Source: Mycobacterium syngnathidarum
GTDB lineage: Bacteria; Actinomycetota; Actinomycetes; Mycobacteriales; Mycobacteriaceae
Reading direction: 5' to 3'
NCBI RefSeq assembly: GCF_001942625.1
Contig: NZ_MLCL01000062.1
Coordinates: 310,001 to 374,000 of the forward strand
Length of the DNA stretch: 64,000 nucleotides
Shown here: positions 52,666 to 63,680 of the stretch, one piece after another
How positions within the stretch are numbered: position 1 is the first letter of the stretch
Layout of the letters: the number at the start of each line of letters is the position of its first letter
Translations under genes and position numbers: made by a program
The notes under the pieces: generated by a model
What the model saw: the letters and a program-made list of their open reading frames with translations, nothing else
What the model was told of the DNA's origin: nothing
The model's database searches: none

Positions 52666-52712
52666 CAGGTCGCACCGAATGCGGCTTCCGTCAGCCGATT
52701 CGGTGCGACCTG
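52666..52712. terminator. Strong hairpin terminator
   Basis: CAGGTCGCACCGAAT (52666-52680) pairs perfectly with ATTCGGTGCGACCTG (52698-52712). An inner CGGCT/AGCCG pairing closes a 6-base loop. No T-run follows, as is usual in mycobacteria. It separates the M-box unit from the convergent membrane protein gene. Confidence 0.75.
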
Positions 52713-52751
52713 TGGCGGACCGTCCGGACCACGAGCGGGACACCGTGGCGG

Positions 52752-53192
52752 TCAAGATACTTCAGCAGTGCGCGCGGCTGGTTGTGAGTCAGTTCGTCCC
52801 GCCGACGGGCTGATCACCGAGCGGTGCCGGGTGCGGACCGTCAGAACGGCAGCGGCGATGATCACCTCGAGCAATGCAATCAACGTCGCCGTCGTCATCA
52901 CCGCCGAAGCCGGGACCGTGGCCACCGCGTCATGATGATGGGCGGGCATCGGGGTGTGCAGGGCGATCATCGCCAGGCTCATCAACGCGATCGTGCACCA
53001 GACGGCGGGAGTGCCACTGCGCCACAGGTGACCTGCGCAGTACAGGCAACCCACGATCATCGCCGCAAGCACCACGGCGGCCACCAGATTGGCGGTCATC
53101 CCGAGCATCACCACATGCAGCGTCGCCGAACAGGCAGCCAACAGTGCGCAGGAGCGTCGCCCCAGAACGCTGCAGGCTTGCGTGACCGACAT
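52752..53192 (-). CDS. Four-helix membrane protein, unknown
   Basis: 146 residues from ATG 53192. Four hydrophobic segments: about 12-29 ([17 protein letters not shown]), 32-54 ([23 protein letters not shown]), 62-80 ([19 protein letters not shown]) and 93-116 ([21 protein letters not shown]). A PMPAHHHD loop follows the third helix and may bind metal. The C-terminal tail is polar. Divergent from the asparaginase gene with about 100 bases between. No family recognised. Confidence 0.7.
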   Translation of the reverse strand: MSVTQACSVLGRRSCALLAACSATLHVVMLGMTANLVAAVVLAAMIVGCLYCAGHLWRSGTPAVWCTIALMSLAMIALHTPMPAHHHDAVATVPASAVMTTATLIALLEVIIAAAVLTVRTRHRSVISPSAGRTDSQPAARTAEVS

Positions 53193-53292
53193 GCCTCCTA
53201 TCGTCGCAGCAATCACACGTCGACGCCGCCAAAAGGCGGGTGAGCTCCCGAAACGCCGGTGCGCATTCGCGTATCGCCGTAGCGTCTGCGCC

Positions 53293-54372
53293 ATGACGAA
53301 CTTTGTAGCCCGCCGCTGTCGGTCGCGACGGACGATGACCACCGTCCTTCTCGCGGTCGCGTTGACGGCCGCGTGTTCGACCAATACGACGTCGACCGAC
53401 ACGACGACCACCGGCGAGGCCGGCAACGGCGAACCGGCAGCGGGCCGGGTCGTGGTGATCACCACCGGAGGGACCATCGCGACGAGCACAGATGCCAACG
53501 GCGTGCGCCGCCCGACAGTCAGCGGCGCTGATCTGGCGGCCGGCCTCGATGTCCAGGTCGTGGACGTGATGAAGAAGGACAGCTCACAACTGACGCCGGC
53601 CGACTGGGATGTGATCGGCGCGGCCGCCAAGAAAGCGGTGGACGATGGGGCGTCCGGCGTGGTCATCACCCACGGCACCGACACCATGGAAGACACCGCG
53701 ATGTGGCTGGATGTCACCTACAACGGGCCGGCACCGATCGTGCTGACCGGGGCCCAGCGCAGTTCCGACGCCCCGGACGCCGACGGGCCGACCAACCTGC
53801 GGAACGCGCTGACCGTGGCGTCCAGTCCCGCCGCCCGCGACCAGGGCGTGATGATCACGTTCGCAGGCGACGTCTTTCAGGCCCTGGGGACGCACAAGGT
53901 GAACACCCAGGATCTCCACGCGTTCGGCGGCACGGAACCGATCGGGTCGGTCGCCGAGGACACCTTCAAACTCGACCACCCGGCGAAGCGGCCGTTCATC
54001 GCCGACATCCCGGCGGCCGGCGTCCCGCCGGTCAACGTCGTCGCGGCCTATCCGGGCGACGGTGCCGGACCCATCGATGCCGCGGTGGCCGCGGGCGCCC
54101 GTGGAATCGTCGTGGAGGCACTGGGATCCGGCAACGCCGGTGTCGGCGTGGTCGACGCGGTGCGCCGCCACGCGCCGGCCGGTGTCGCCTTCGGAATCTC
54201 CAGCCGCGTCCCGGACGGGGAGGTCATCGCCGAGTACGGTCCGGGTGACGACATGGTCAAGGCCGGCGCGGTGATGGTGCCCCACCTTCGGCCCAGCCAG
54301 GCGCGGGTGCTGATGATGGCCGCGCTGGCCGCCAAACAGCCGGTGGGCGAGGTGATCAAGCGTTGGGGCTGA
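53293..54372 (+). CDS. ansA: L-asparaginase, lipoprotein form
   Basis: 359 residues from ATG 53293. N-terminal signal with lipobox LTAAC (about residue 29), then a Thr/Gly-rich linker, so it is probably lipid-anchored outside the membrane. Catalytic motifs are TTGGTIATS (first Thr) and [13 protein letters not shown] (second Thr, with Asp). [20 protein letters not shown] and SRVPDGEV are typical. It hydrolyses asparagine to aspartate and ammonia. Position near the M-box unit matches ansA (Rv1538c). Confidence 0.9.
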   Translation: MTNFVARRCRSRRTMTTVLLAVALTAACSTNTTSTDTTTTGEAGNGEPAAGRVVVITTGGTIATSTDANGVRRPTVSGADLAAGLDVQVVDVMKKDSSQLTPADWDVIGAAAKKAVDDGASGVVITHGTDTMEDTAMWLDVTYNGPAPIVLTGAQRSSDAPDADGPTNLRNALTVASSPAARDQGVMITFAGDVFQALGTHKVNTQDLHAFGGTEPIGSVAEDTFKLDHPAKRPFIADIPAAGVPPVNVVAAYPGDGAGPIDAAVAAGARGIVVEALGSGNAGVGVVDAVRRHAPAGVAFGISSRVPDGEVIAEYGPGDDMVKAGAVMVPHLRPSQARVLMMAALAAKQPVGEVIKRWG

Positions 54373-54384
54373 CTCGGCTGAGAA

Positions 54385-56013
54385 CTACTCAGGACCGAGC
54401 CCGAGCAGCTTGACGCTCTCGTCGCGCATGTCGACCTTGCGGATCTTGCCGGTCACCGTCATCGGGAACTCGTCCACGACAACGACATACCGCGGGATCT
54501 TGTAGTGGGCCAGCTTCCCTGAGGCGAAGGCCCGCAGCGCCTCTGCGTCCAGCGGTGCACGCCCCGGTTTCATCCGGACCCAGGCACATATCTCCTCGCC
54601 GTACTTGGCGTCGGGCACGCCGATCACCTGGGCGTCGTCGATGTCGGGATGGGTGTAGAGGAACTCCTCGACCTCCCGGGGGTAGACGTTCTCCCCGCCG
54701 CGGATCACCATGTCCTTGATCCTGCCGACCACCGCACAGTAGCCGTCCTCACGCATCACCGCCAGATCGCCGGTGTGCATCCAGCCTTCGGCGTCGATCG
54801 CCTCGGCAGTCTTGGCGTCCTGATCCCAATAGCCCAGCATCACCGAATACCCACGGGTGCAGAACTCCCCGGGTTGTCCGCGCTCGACCGTCTCACCGGT
54901 ATCCGGGTCGACGATCTTGATCTCGAGGTGTGGATGGACCCGCCCGATGGTCGCGGTACGGCGCTCCAGATCGTCGTCGACCAGCGTCTGACACGACACC
55001 GGTGACGTCTCGGTCATGCCGTAACAGATCGCCACCTGGGCCATGTGCATGTCGGCCACCACCCGCTTCATCACCTCGACCGGGCAGACCGAGCCCGCCA
55101 TGATGCCGGTCCGCAACGAGGACAGGTCGAACTGGGCGAAATCGGGATGCCCGAGCATCGCGATGAACATCGTCGGCACCCCGTACAGCGCGGTGCACCG
55201 CTGCGATTCGACCGTGGCCAGCGTGCTGCCGGGATCGAATCCCGGTGCGGGGATGACGATCGTCGCGCCGTGGGTCAACGCCCCGAGGTTGCCCATCACC
55301 ATGCCGAAGCAGTGGTAGAACGGCACCGGGATACACAGCCGGTCGCCGCGCTCGAAATTGATCAGCCCGCCGACGAAGAACCCGTTGTTCAGGATGTTGC
55401 GATGGCTGAGCGTCGCTCCCTTGGGGAATCCTGTTGTCCCCGAGGTGTACTGGATGTTGATCGGGTCGGTGTTGGTCAGCTCATCAGTCCGCGCCCGCAA
55501 TTGGTCCTCGCCGACCTGCTCTGTGTGCAGCCGATCCCAGTCCAGGGTGCCGAGGAAGATGATGTCTTTCAGCGCCGGACAGTCGGCCCGCACCTCGGCC
55601 ACCATCGTCACGTAGTCGGAGGACTTGAAGGCTGTCGCCGACACCAGGGTTCGGATACCGGATTGCTTGAGTACGTATGCCAGCTCGTGCGTGCGGTACG
55701 CGGGGTTGATGTTGACCAGGATCGCGCCGATCTTCGCCGTCGCGAGCTGCAGCATCACCCACTCGGCACAGTTGGGCGCCCAGATACCGACACGGTCGCC
55801 CTTCTGCACACCCAAGGCCATGAGCCCGCGCGCCACCGAGTCGGCTTCACCGTTCAGAGCGCCGTAGGTCCAGCGCCGCCCGGTGGCCACCTCGACCAGC
55901 GCCTCGGCGTCCGGATCGGCCACCACCATGCGCTCGAAGTGCGCGCCGATCGTCTCTTCGAGCACCGGTACCTCGGCGGGGCCACGATCATAGGAACTCA
56001 GCGCCGTATTCAT
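54385..56013 (-). CDS. Fatty-acyl-CoA synthetase (AMP-binding)
   Basis: 542 residues. Motifs are [19 protein letters not shown] (A3), YGMTETSPV (A5), [32 protein letters not shown] (A7-A8) and [14 protein letters not shown] (A10 lysine). It is the medium-chain fatty acid CoA ligase type. The C-terminal partner gene overlaps it by ATGA, so the two ligases are co-transcribed and could handle related acids. It converges with the asparaginase gene 13 bases downstream. Confidence 0.93.
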   Translation of the reverse strand: MNTALSSYDRGPAEVPVLEETIGAHFERMVVADPDAEALVEVATGRRWTYGALNGEADSVARGLMALGVQKGDRVGIWAPNCAEWVMLQLATAKIGAILVNINPAYRTHELAYVLKQSGIRTLVSATAFKSSDYVTMVAEVRADCPALKDIIFLGTLDWDRLHTEQVGEDQLRARTDELTNTDPINIQYTSGTTGFPKGATLSHRNILNNGFFVGGLINFERGDRLCIPVPFYHCFGMVMGNLGALTHGATIVIPAPGFDPGSTLATVESQRCTALYGVPTMFIAMLGHPDFAQFDLSSLRTGIMAGSVCPVEVMKRVVADMHMAQVAICYGMTETSPVSCQTLVDDDLERRTATIGRVHPHLEIKIVDPDTGETVERGQPGEFCTRGYSVMLGYWDQDAKTAEAIDAEGWMHTGDLAVMREDGYCAVVGRIKDMVIRGGENVYPREVEEFLYTHPDIDDAQVIGVPDAKYGEEICAWVRMKPGRAPLDAEALRAFASGKLAHYKIPRYVVVVDEFPMTVTGKIRKVDMRDESVKLLGLGPE

Positions 56014-57707
56014 TCCACAAGATCCTCGTATCGGTATTCGGCGGAAATCGGTTGGCCCGCTTCATGAGCCGCTTCCTCACGTTTGCGCAACTCCACGCGG
56101 CGAATCTTGCCCGAGATCGTCTTCGGCAGGTCGAAGAACTCGACCCGGCGCACCTTTAGATAAGGCGCGAGATGGTCACGGGCATAGGCCATGACGTCTC
56201 TTGCCGTGTCCGCGTCGGCTTCCCAGCCATCGGCGAGCGCGATGTACGCCTTGGGCACCGACAACCGGGTGTCATCGGGTTGGGGCACCACCGCGGCCTC
56301 GACCACGGCCGGATGCTCGATCAGCACGCTTTCCAGCTCGAAGGGCGACACCTTGTAATCGCTGGACTTGAACACGTCGTCGGTGCGCCCGATGTAGGTG
56401 ATGTAGCCATCCTCGTCACGCGCAGCGACGTCACCGGTGTGGTAAAAGCCGCCGGCCATCACGGCCTCATTGCGTTGCGGGTCACCGAGATAACCAGTCA
56501 TCAGGTTGCGCGGGTGTGCCGCCAGGTCCAGGCAGATCTCCCCTTCCTCGGCAAGCGCCGAGGTGATCGGATCCACCAGCACCACCGGAACTCCCGGCAT
56601 CGGACGGCCCATCGAACCGGGTTTCACCGGCTGGCCGGGGGTGTTACCGATCAGCAGCGAGGTCTCGGTCTGGCCGAACCCGTCGCGAATCGTCAGCCCC
56701 CAGGCCTTTTCCACCCGGGCGATCACATCGGGGTTCAACGGCTCACCGGCGCCCAGGATCTCTCGTAATCCGTCGGGCCGCGCCCCCAGGTCGGCCTGGA
56801 TCAGCATGCGCCACACCGTGGGTGGGGCACAGAAGGTGTTGACCTTCGCCCGCCGCAACTGACCCAATAGTGCCGCCGCATCGAAACGCGCGTAGTTGTA
56901 CACGAAGATCGTCGCCTCGGCGATCCACGGCGCGAAGAAACAGCTCCAGGCGTGCTTGGCCCAGCCGGGCGAGCTGATCGCCAGGTGCACGTCGCCGGGC
57001 CTGACGCCGACCCAGGCCATGGTGGTCAGATGGCCGACCGGGTAGCTCACCTGGGAATGCTCGACCAGTTTCGGCCTGCTCGTGGTGCCCGAGGTGAAGT
57101 AGATCAGCATCGGGTCGTCGACCGTCGTGCACGCCTCGAAATGTCGCGGTGCCGCGTCGTACCCGTCGGCGTACCGGCGCCAACCCGCAGGTGCCTGGCC
57201 GACCGCGATTCGCACATAGTCGCCAGGCACCTCGGCGAACTTGACCGCGTCGGCGGTGTTGACGATGACGAAACGCGCACCGCCGCGGGCGATGCGATCG
57301 GACAGGTCCGCCGGGCCCAGCGCCCCGGTGGTCGGCATGATGACCGCGCCCAGCTTGGCGATGGCCAGCATGGCCTCCCACAACTCGACCTGATTGCCGA
57401 GCATCAACAGGACGCGGTCGCCCTTGCCCACGCCGAGCCCCTGCAGCCAGGCCGCGACTCGGTCCGACCGCTGCGCCATCTCGGCAAAGGTCACCTGCCG
57501 CTCGGAACCGTCCTCCTCGACGATCCACAGCGCGGTGCGGTCATTGCCCCTGGCGATGGCGTCGAACCAGTCGACCGCCCAGTTGAAGGTGCCGCTGATC
57601 TGCGGCCAGGCGAACTCGTCGACGGCCCGGCCATAATCGGCGATGGTGGCAACCAGCTGGTCACGGGCACCGCGGTAGCGGGCCGTGTTGCTCGCGACGG
57701 CATTCAT
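56010..57707 (-). CDS. Acyl-CoA synthetase, acetyl/benzoate-CoA ligase-like
   Basis: 565 residues from ATG 57707. [16 protein letters not shown] is the acetyl-CoA synthetase-like N-terminus. [16 protein letters not shown] (A3, variant), [12 protein letters not shown] (A5), [37 protein letters not shown] (A7-A8) and [14 protein letters not shown] (A10) follow. The small-residue SxTSRPK loop resembles ligases for aromatic or medium-chain acids. It diverges from a GAF-LuxR regulator with 58 bases between. Confidence 0.92.
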   Translation of the reverse strand: MNAVASNTARYRGARDQLVATIADYGRAVDEFAWPQISGTFNWAVDWFDAIARGNDRTALWIVEEDGSERQVTFAEMAQRSDRVAAWLQGLGVGKGDRVLLMLGNQVELWEAMLAIAKLGAVIMPTTGALGPADLSDRIARGGARFVIVNTADAVKFAEVPGDYVRIAVGQAPAGWRRYADGYDAAPRHFEACTTVDDPMLIYFTSGTTSRPKLVEHSQVSYPVGHLTTMAWVGVRPGDVHLAISSPGWAKHAWSCFFAPWIAEATIFVYNYARFDAAALLGQLRRAKVNTFCAPPTVWRMLIQADLGARPDGLREILGAGEPLNPDVIARVEKAWGLTIRDGFGQTETSLLIGNTPGQPVKPGSMGRPMPGVPVVLVDPITSALAEEGEICLDLAAHPRNLMTGYLGDPQRNEAVMAGGFYHTGDVAARDEDGYITYIGRTDDVFKSSDYKVSPFELESVLIEHPAVVEAAVVPQPDDTRLSVPKAYIALADGWEADADTARDVMAYARDHLAPYLKVRRVEFFDLPKTISGKIRRVELRKREEAAHEAGQPISAEYRYEDLVE

Positions 57708-57765
57708 GACAGTTATGCTCTACGTCACACTTGCCGCCCGCTACCCCCGAAAGTGTGTACCCACG

Positions 57766-58605
57766 ATGCGCCCCTGGTTGCTGCGCCCTCGCGACGCCGA
57801 CGCGGTACGCGCCGAGCTGCGCCGGATGGCCACCGACACCGGGCTTCCGCTGACCTTCGGCGGGCAAGTACACGACGACACCCTGCTGTTGAGCGAGTTC
57901 TTCGGCACCCGCACCGGCGCCATGCGCGGGCTGGCGGTGTTGCCGCGCGCCGGGCTGGGCGGGGCCAGCGTGGTCTCTCGCCGTCCCATCTCGGTGACCG
58001 ACTATCGACGCGCCTCGACCATCACCCATGACTACGACGAGCCGGTGCTGTCCGAGGGGATCCGTTCGATCCTGGCGGTGCCGGTGCTCGTCGACGGCAC
58101 GACCCGGGCCGTGCTGTACGGAGCGCACCGCACCAGCGCGCCGATCGGCGATCGCACCGCCGCGGCGATGGTCGCCTCAGCGCAACGGTTGAGCGACGAG
58201 CTGCGGGTCCGCGACGAAGTGGACCGCCGCCTGCGGATGCGCGAGACCGCGCTGACCAACTTCACCAGCCAGCCGGCCGACACCGAGCAGATCCGCGAAG
58301 TGCACGCCGACCTGCGCCGGCTGGCCGCCGAGACTCCCGAGGTGGCCGGGCCGCTGCGCGAGCTCGCGGACCGGCTGGCGGTCGCGCTGCGCGGCGACCC
58401 GCCCGCCAGCGCCCCGCTGACCTCCCGCGAGGTCGACGTGTTGGCGCAGGTCGCCCTCGGGTGCACCAATGCCGAAGCAGCACAGCGTCTCTCGCTCAAG
58501 CCGGAAACCGTGAAGAGCTATCTGCGTAGTGCAGCAGCCAAACTCGGGGCCCGCAACCGGCACGAGGCGGTGTCCAAGGCCCGGCGGCTGCGACAGATCC
58601 CCTGA
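57766..58605 (+). CDS. GAF-LuxR transcriptional regulator
   Basis: 279 residues from ATG 57766. The N-terminal GAF-like domain (LPLTFGGQVHDDTLLLSEFFGTRTGAM ... SEGIRSILAVPVLVDGTTRAVLYGAHR) could bind a small ligand. A helical linker and the C-terminal LuxR helix-turn-helix follow (LTSREVDVLAQVALGCTNAEAAQRLSLKPETVKSYLRSAAAKLGARNRHEAV, about 220-272). No receiver domain, so it is not a phospho-response regulator. Divergent from the two CoA ligases, which it probably controls. Confidence 0.9.
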   Translation: MRPWLLRPRDADAVRAELRRMATDTGLPLTFGGQVHDDTLLLSEFFGTRTGAMRGLAVLPRAGLGGASVVSRRPISVTDYRRASTITHDYDEPVLSEGIRSILAVPVLVDGTTRAVLYGAHRTSAPIGDRTAAAMVASAQRLSDELRVRDEVDRRLRMRETALTNFTSQPADTEQIREVHADLRRLAAETPEVAGPLRELADRLAVALRGDPPASAPLTSREVDVLAQVALGCTNAEAAQRLSLKPETVKSYLRSAAAKLGARNRHEAVSKARRLRQIP

Positions 58606-58624
58606 CGAAGGGTCGGACACTTGC

Positions 58625-58663
58625 GCTGAAGATTGAGGTCACCAGGTGGCCGCGATCTTCAGC
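58625..58663. terminator. Hairpin after the LuxR gene
   Basis: GCTGAAGAT (58625-58633) pairs with ATCTTCAGC (58655-58663). An inner GGTCACC/GGTGGCC pairing and outer TTG/CAA extend it. It lies 19 bases after the regulator stop and before the epoxide hydrolase gene. Confidence 0.55.
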
Positions 58664-58697
58664 ACAACGGTCGGCTCCGTACTGGGAGGATGACGGT

Positions 58698-59804
58698 ATG
58701 CCTCAGATCACTCCCTTCCGCATCGCCATTCCCGACGCCGACCTCGACGACCTCAAGGCCAGGCTGAGCCGGACCCGGTGGCCCGAGCCCGAATGCGTCG
58801 ACGACTGGTCCCAGGGCATCCCGCTGGACTACACCAAGGAACTGGCCGACTACTGGGCCAACGATTACGACTGGCGCGACCGCGAGGCCGCCCTGAACCG
58901 GTTCGACCACTTCACGACCGAAATCGACGGCCTGGACATCCATTTCATCCATCAGCGGTCCGGACGTGAGGATGCGTTCCCGCTACTGATCACTCACGGC
59001 TGGCCCGGATCGATCGTCGAATTCCACAAGGTCATCGAACCGCTCAACGAGGCCGGGTTCGACGTGGTGTGCCCCTCGCTGCCCGGCTACGGGTTCTCCG
59101 CCAAGCCGAGCACCGCTGGCTGGGGCATCGGCAAGATCGCGCAGGCCTGGGACACCCTGATGACGCGCCTGGGCTACGACCGCTACGGCGCGCAGGGTGG
59201 TGACTGGGGTGCCGCGGTGACGACGCAGATCGGCCGCAACGTGGGCTCGTGCGTCGGCATTCACGTCAACATGCCGATCGCCCAGCCGCCGGCCGAGGGC
59301 ATCGGTGAGATGACCGAGGACCTGCAGAAGGCCCTGGCCCGGATCGACTACTACCGCAAATGGGACTCGGGCTACATGAAGCAACAGTCCACCCGCCCGC
59401 AGACCGTCGGATACGGCCTGGTCGACTCCCCCGTCGGCCAGCTGGCGTGGATCGTGGAGAAGTTCTGGTCGTGGATGGACTGCGACGGAGATCCCGAGAA
59501 CGTGGTCTCCAAAGACGAGATGCTCGACAACGTCATGCTCTACTGGCTCACCGCATCGGCGGCCTCGTCGGCCCGGCTGTACTGGGAGAGCCACAGCACG
59601 TGGGGCGGCGGCGAATACGTCAGCCTGCCGACCGGGATCGCGTCGTTCCCACTGGAGATCCTGCGGGCTCCGCGCAGCTGGTGCGAGACCGGCTACAACG
59701 TCACCCACTACACCACGATGCCCCGCGGCGGACACTTCGCCGCCTTCGAACAACCGGAGCTCTTCGTCGAGGATGTGAAGACATTCTTCGACACCGTGCG
59801 CTGA
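58698..59804 (+). CDS. Epoxide hydrolase, N-terminal-domain (EHN) type
   Basis: 368 residues from ATG 58698. The N-domain ITPFRIAIPDADLDDLKARLSRTRWPEPE is the EHN signature. The alpha/beta-hydrolase core has oxyanion loop HGWPGS, nucleophile Asp in AQGGDWGAAV (about 173), lid tyrosines in the 210-250 region, and the catalytic His in PRGGHFAAFEQP (about 348). These enzymes open epoxides to diols, as in juvenile hormone and microsomal epoxide hydrolases. Its transcript ends at a perfect hairpin shared with the convergent ABC genes. Confidence 0.93.
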   Translation: MPQITPFRIAIPDADLDDLKARLSRTRWPEPECVDDWSQGIPLDYTKELADYWANDYDWRDREAALNRFDHFTTEIDGLDIHFIHQRSGREDAFPLLITHGWPGSIVEFHKVIEPLNEAGFDVVCPSLPGYGFSAKPSTAGWGIGKIAQAWDTLMTRLGYDRYGAQGGDWGAAVTTQIGRNVGSCVGIHVNMPIAQPPAEGIGEMTEDLQKALARIDYYRKWDSGYMKQQSTRPQTVGYGLVDSPVGQLAWIVEKFWSWMDCDGDPENVVSKDEMLDNVMLYWLTASAASSARLYWESHSTWGGGEYVSLPTGIASFPLEILRAPRSWCETGYNVTHYTTMPRGGHFAAFEQPELFVEDVKTFFDTVR

Positions 59805-59814
59805 GGTAGCATTT

Positions 59815-59885
59815 CGCGCCGTTTTCTACTGCAGGGCTGTGCATTTCGCCCGCGTGGCAACCGCCCAGGCGTAGAAAACGGCGCG
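59815..59885. terminator. Bidirectional hairpin terminator
   Basis: CGCGCCGTTTTCTAC (59815-59829) pairs perfectly with GTAGAAAACGGCGCG (59871-59885), leaving a 41-base loop. It lies between the convergent epoxide hydrolase and ABC exporter genes. The internal TTTT/AAAA and GC-rich base suit termination in both directions. Confidence 0.7.
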
Positions 59886-59901
59886 GAGCCGCACAAGCGG
59901 C

Positions 59902-61749
59902 TCAGGCCAGGGAATCGACCCAGGCCCGGTGCAACGCCGCGTAGGCCCCGTCGGCCCGGCCGATGAGATCGGCCGGTGCGCCGTCCTCGATGATGCGACC
60001 GTGCTCGAGCACCAGCACCCGGTCGGCGATCTGCACCGTGGAGAGCCGGTGTGCGATCACCAGCGCTGTGCGGTCGGCCAACACAGTTTCCAACGCGCGC
60101 TGCACCATTCGTTCACTCGGGATGTCCAGTGAGGACGTCGCCTCGTCCAGGATCAGCACCGCCGGGTCAGCCAGGAACGCCCGGGCGAACGCCACCAACT
60201 GACGCTGCCCGGCCGACAACCGCCCGCCGCGTTTGGCGACATCCGTGTCATACCCGTCGGGCAACGTCTCGATGAAGCGGTCCGCACCGACCGCCGCGGC
60301 AGCCGCCCGCACCTGGGCATCGGTGGCCTCAGGCCGTCCGAACCGGATGTTGTCGGCGACCGTCCCGGAGAACATGAAATTCTCCTGGGTGACCATCACG
60401 ACATGACGGCGCAGGTCGGACTGCGCCAGCTCGCGCAGGTCGACACCGTCCAGCGTCACCGATCCGGCCGTGGGGTCGTAGAACCGGGCGATCAACTTGG
60501 CGATGGTGGTCTTGCCCGCGCCGGTGGTGCCCACCAGAGCCACGGTCTGACCTGCGGGCACCGAGAGCTCCAGCCCGGGCAGCACCGGGCGGCCCGGTGT
60601 GTACTCGAACCGGACGCCGTGAAACACGATGTCGCCCTTGGGGTCCGGCAAGTCCACCGGCTGCTTCGGATCGGCGATGGCCGGCTGCTGCGCCAGCACC
60701 CCGGCCAGCTTCTCCAGAGCCGAGGACGCCGACTGGAAAGTGTTGAAGAACTGCGAGATCTCCTGCATCGGCTCGAAGAACATCCGCAGGTAGAGCAGGA
60801 ACGCGGCCAGCGTGCCGATGGTCATTTCTCCGTGCAGCACCCGGTAACCGCCGTAGAGCAACACCACGCCCGTGGTGAGGTTGCCGACCAACTTGACCCC
60901 GGGCATGAAGATCGCCAGCAGCTTGAAGGTCTTCTCGTTGATCGCCCGGTATTCGTCGGCGACGTCGTCGAAGATCTCCTGGTTGCGTGGCTCGCGCCGG
61001 TACGCCTGCACGGCCTTGATGCCGGTCATGGTCTCGACGAACTGCACGATCACCAGAGCCGCGCTTTCGCGCACCAGCCGGTAGGTCTTGCCCGACTCGT
61101 TACGGAACCACCACACCAGGGCCACCAGGATCGGGAACGCCGCCAGGCACATCAGACCGAGCCGCCAGTCGAGCGCCACCAGCAGAACGGCCGTGCCGAA
61201 CAGCGTCAGCACCGCGGTGATCAGGCTGTCGAAGCCCGTTTCCAGCATGTCCTGGATTGCCTCGACGTCGTTGGTGGACCGACTGACCACCCGGCCCGAC
61301 GTGTAGCGATCGTGGAAGGCCACATCGAGCCGGCCGAAATGCCGGAAAACCCTACGGCGCAACTCCAGCAGCACCCGCTGACCGACCCGCCCGGACCGGC
61401 GCAGGAAGAACATCCGGCTGATCGCCTGCACGATCACCACCGCGCACAGCGTTCCGACGATGAGCATCAACTCACGCGCCGGGCCGCCCTCGAGGATCGG
61501 CGGGATACCGCGGTCGATGCCACGCTGCACCAGGATCGGAACCGACAGCCGGGCGGCGTTCTCCACGATGACCACCAGGGCCAGCGCAACGACCGTCCAC
61601 CGGTAGGGGCGCAACAACGACATGAGGAGGGCCCGGGCCTCACGGCGGCGGGGCACACTCTCGTCGATCGGGAGTGCGGACGTGCCGGCGGTACCGGTGT
61701 GATCGTCACCGTCGTCGGTGACCTGGCCCCGCCACTCAGTGGTCGTCAT
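59902..61749 (-). CDS. ABC exporter half-transporter (ATPase-competent half)
   Basis: 615 residues. The membrane domain has six helices (about 50-345), followed by an ATPase domain with Walker A GTTGAGKTT, signature LSAGQRQ, Walker B VLILDEATSSLD with the catalytic Glu, and IAHRLSTV. Its start overlaps the stop of the next exporter gene by ATGA, so the two form a heterodimer. The pair resembles Rv1272c/Rv1273c-type lipid or drug exporters. Confidence 0.92.
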   Translation of the reverse strand: MTTTEWRGQVTDDGDDHTGTAGTSALPIDESVPRRREARALLMSLLRPYRWTVVALALVVIVENAARLSVPILVQRGIDRGIPPILEGGPARELMLIVGTLCAVVIVQAISRMFFLRRSGRVGQRVLLELRRRVFRHFGRLDVAFHDRYTSGRVVSRSTNDVEAIQDMLETGFDSLITAVLTLFGTAVLLVALDWRLGLMCLAAFPILVALVWWFRNESGKTYRLVRESAALVIVQFVETMTGIKAVQAYRREPRNQEIFDDVADEYRAINEKTFKLLAIFMPGVKLVGNLTTGVVLLYGGYRVLHGEMTIGTLAAFLLYLRMFFEPMQEISQFFNTFQSASSALEKLAGVLAQQPAIADPKQPVDLPDPKGDIVFHGVRFEYTPGRPVLPGLELSVPAGQTVALVGTTGAGKTTIAKLIARFYDPTAGSVTLDGVDLRELAQSDLRRHVVMVTQENFMFSGTVADNIRFGRPEATDAQVRAAAAAVGADRFIETLPDGYDTDVAKRGGRLSAGQRQLVAFARAFLADPAVLILDEATSSLDIPSERMVQRALETVLADRTALVIAHRLSTVQIADRVLVLEHGRIIEDGAPADLIGRADGAYAALHRAWVDSLA

Positions 61750-63644
61750 CGGCGCTGCACCTCCGCACCCAGACGTGGGAGCCCGCCCACCTCATCGATG
61801 GCCGAGCGTTCGTCGTGTCCACGTTGCAGGCGGCCCAGCTCCTCGTCGTCCTCCCACTCGCAGGTGCGCTCGCAGGCGTCGTCGAGTTCATCGTCGGCGG
61901 CCAGCAGGTAGCGGTATTGCGGTACCTGCGCCAGCAATTGGGCGTGGGTGCCGATGTGGGTGATGGTGCCGTCCTGGAGCAGGGCGACCTTGTCGGCCAG
62001 CAGTACCGTCGACGCCCGGTGCGCGACGATGATGCCCGTCACGCCGCGCAGGACCCGGCCGAGGGCCTCGGTCACCTTGGACTCGGTATGCACGTCGAGG
62101 GCCGAGAGCGTGTCGTCGAGCACCAGAACCTTGGGCGCTGCCAGGATCGCGCGGGCCAGCGAAAGGCGTTGGCGCTGACCACCGGACAGGCTCATGCCCT
62201 GCTCGCCGATCCGGGTGTCCAGGCCGAACGGCAGGTCGTAGACGAACTGCGCGGCCGCGATCTCGATGGCCTGGGCCAACTGCTCGTCGGTGGCATCTGC
62301 TCGACCGAGCCGCAGGTTCTCCGCCACCGACATCGAGAACAACGTCGGATCCTCGAAGGCGGTGGCCACCGCCTGACGCAGGACGGGCAGGCTCAGCTCC
62401 CGGATATCGCTGCCGTCGATCAGGATCTGTCCCTCGGTGACGTCGTACAGCCGCGAGAACAACGCGGCCAGAACCGATTTTCCCGACCCGGTCGCGCCCA
62501 CGAGCGCCAATGTCTGGCCTGGCTCGACGACAGCGTCGACATGGCGTAGGGCCCACTCGTCCTCGCTGTCGGGGAATCTGAACCCGACGTCACGCAGCTC
62601 CAGCCGGCCGCCGCGCGGCGGCTGGGACACCGGGCCGTCGACGATATCGATCGGGGCATCGAAGATCTCGGCGATGCGGTTGGCCGCGGTGAACGACTCC
62701 TGCGTCATCGACAGCAGAAAGCCCAGCGACGCGATCGGCCACACCAGCGACAACATCATCGTGATGAAGGCGACCAGCGTGCCCATCGTGACGTGGCCGT
62801 GGCCGGCGGCGTACGCACCGAAGCCCAGCACCACGATCAGGGTGAGGTTGGGAATGACCTCCAGCAGGGTCCAGAACTTCGCCGAGACGCTCACCCTCGC
62901 GAACTGGGTGTCATACAGCTGGGTGGCCTGCTCGTCGAAACGGTCGAAGACGTAATCCTCCCGGCCGAACGCCTTGACCACCCGCAGCCCGAGCGCGGCC
63001 TCCTCGACATGGGTTGCGACGTGGCCGGTCTGGTCCTGCGCCAGCCGCGACAACCGGGTGTACTCCCGCTCGAAGTGCAACACCGTGGCTGCGATGGGCA
63101 CGATGGAGACCAGCACCACCACACCCAGCGGCCAGTACATCGCCAGCAGGATCGATGTCACCACGACGATCTGCAAGGTGTTGAGGATCAGGAACACCAA
63201 ACCGAACGACAGGAACCGCCGGATCGTGGACAGGTCGTTCATCACCCGCGACAGCAGCTGCCCGGACTGCCAGCGGCCGTGAAAGCTCATCGGCAGGATC
63301 TGCAGCCGGGCATAGAGATCCTTGCGGATATCGGCCTCGACGCCCATGGTTGCGCGGGCGACCATCCAGCGCCGGATGAACCACAGCACCGCCTCGGTGA
63401 TGCCGACCGCGACCGCGGCCGCACCCAGTACCCACAGCCCGTGCGGATCCTGGTGGCGTACCGGACCGTCGATCACGGCCTTCGTCATCAGCGGAATCGC
63501 CACCGTCGCGGCCAGGCTGACCACCGCAACCACGACCATCACGATCCAGCGGGCCCGGTACGGCAACAGATAAGGCAACAGCCGCCACAGATCTGAACTG
63601 GTCCGGATCCGCTTCGTAGAGGGGGCGATCGCGGGTTGACTCAC
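61746..63644 (-). CDS. ABC exporter half-transporter (degenerate-site half)
   Basis: 632 residues from GTG 63644. Six-helix membrane domain, then Walker A GATGSGKS, signature LSGGQRQRLSLARAI and Walker B VLVLDDTLSALD, where Asp replaces the catalytic Glu. Heterodimeric exporters usually have one such impaired site, and the partner at 59902 supplies the competent one. The C-terminal tail (CERTCEWEDDEELGRLQRGHDERS) is acidic and unusual. Confidence 0.92.
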   Translation of the reverse strand: MSQPAIAPSTKRIRTSSDLWRLLPYLLPYRARWIVMVVVAVVSLAATVAIPLMTKAVIDGPVRHQDPHGLWVLGAAAVAVGITEAVLWFIRRWMVARATMGVEADIRKDLYARLQILPMSFHGRWQSGQLLSRVMNDLSTIRRFLSFGLVFLILNTLQIVVVTSILLAMYWPLGVVVLVSIVPIAATVLHFEREYTRLSRLAQDQTGHVATHVEEAALGLRVVKAFGREDYVFDRFDEQATQLYDTQFARVSVSAKFWTLLEVIPNLTLIVVLGFGAYAAGHGHVTMGTLVAFITMMLSLVWPIASLGFLLSMTQESFTAANRIAEIFDAPIDIVDGPVSQPPRGGRLELRDVGFRFPDSEDEWALRHVDAVVEPGQTLALVGATGSGKSVLAALFSRLYDVTEGQILIDGSDIRELSLPVLRQAVATAFEDPTLFSMSVAENLRLGRADATDEQLAQAIEIAAAQFVYDLPFGLDTRIGEQGMSLSGGQRQRLSLARAILAAPKVLVLDDTLSALDVHTESKVTEALGRVLRGVTGIIVAHRASTVLLADKVALLQDGTITHIGTHAQLLAQVPQYRYLLAADDELDDACERTCEWEDDEELGRLQRGHDERSAIDEVGGLPRLGAEVQRR

Positions 63645-63680
63645 TGGATCAATCTTCCCATCAGGGGCAAACGATTAACC

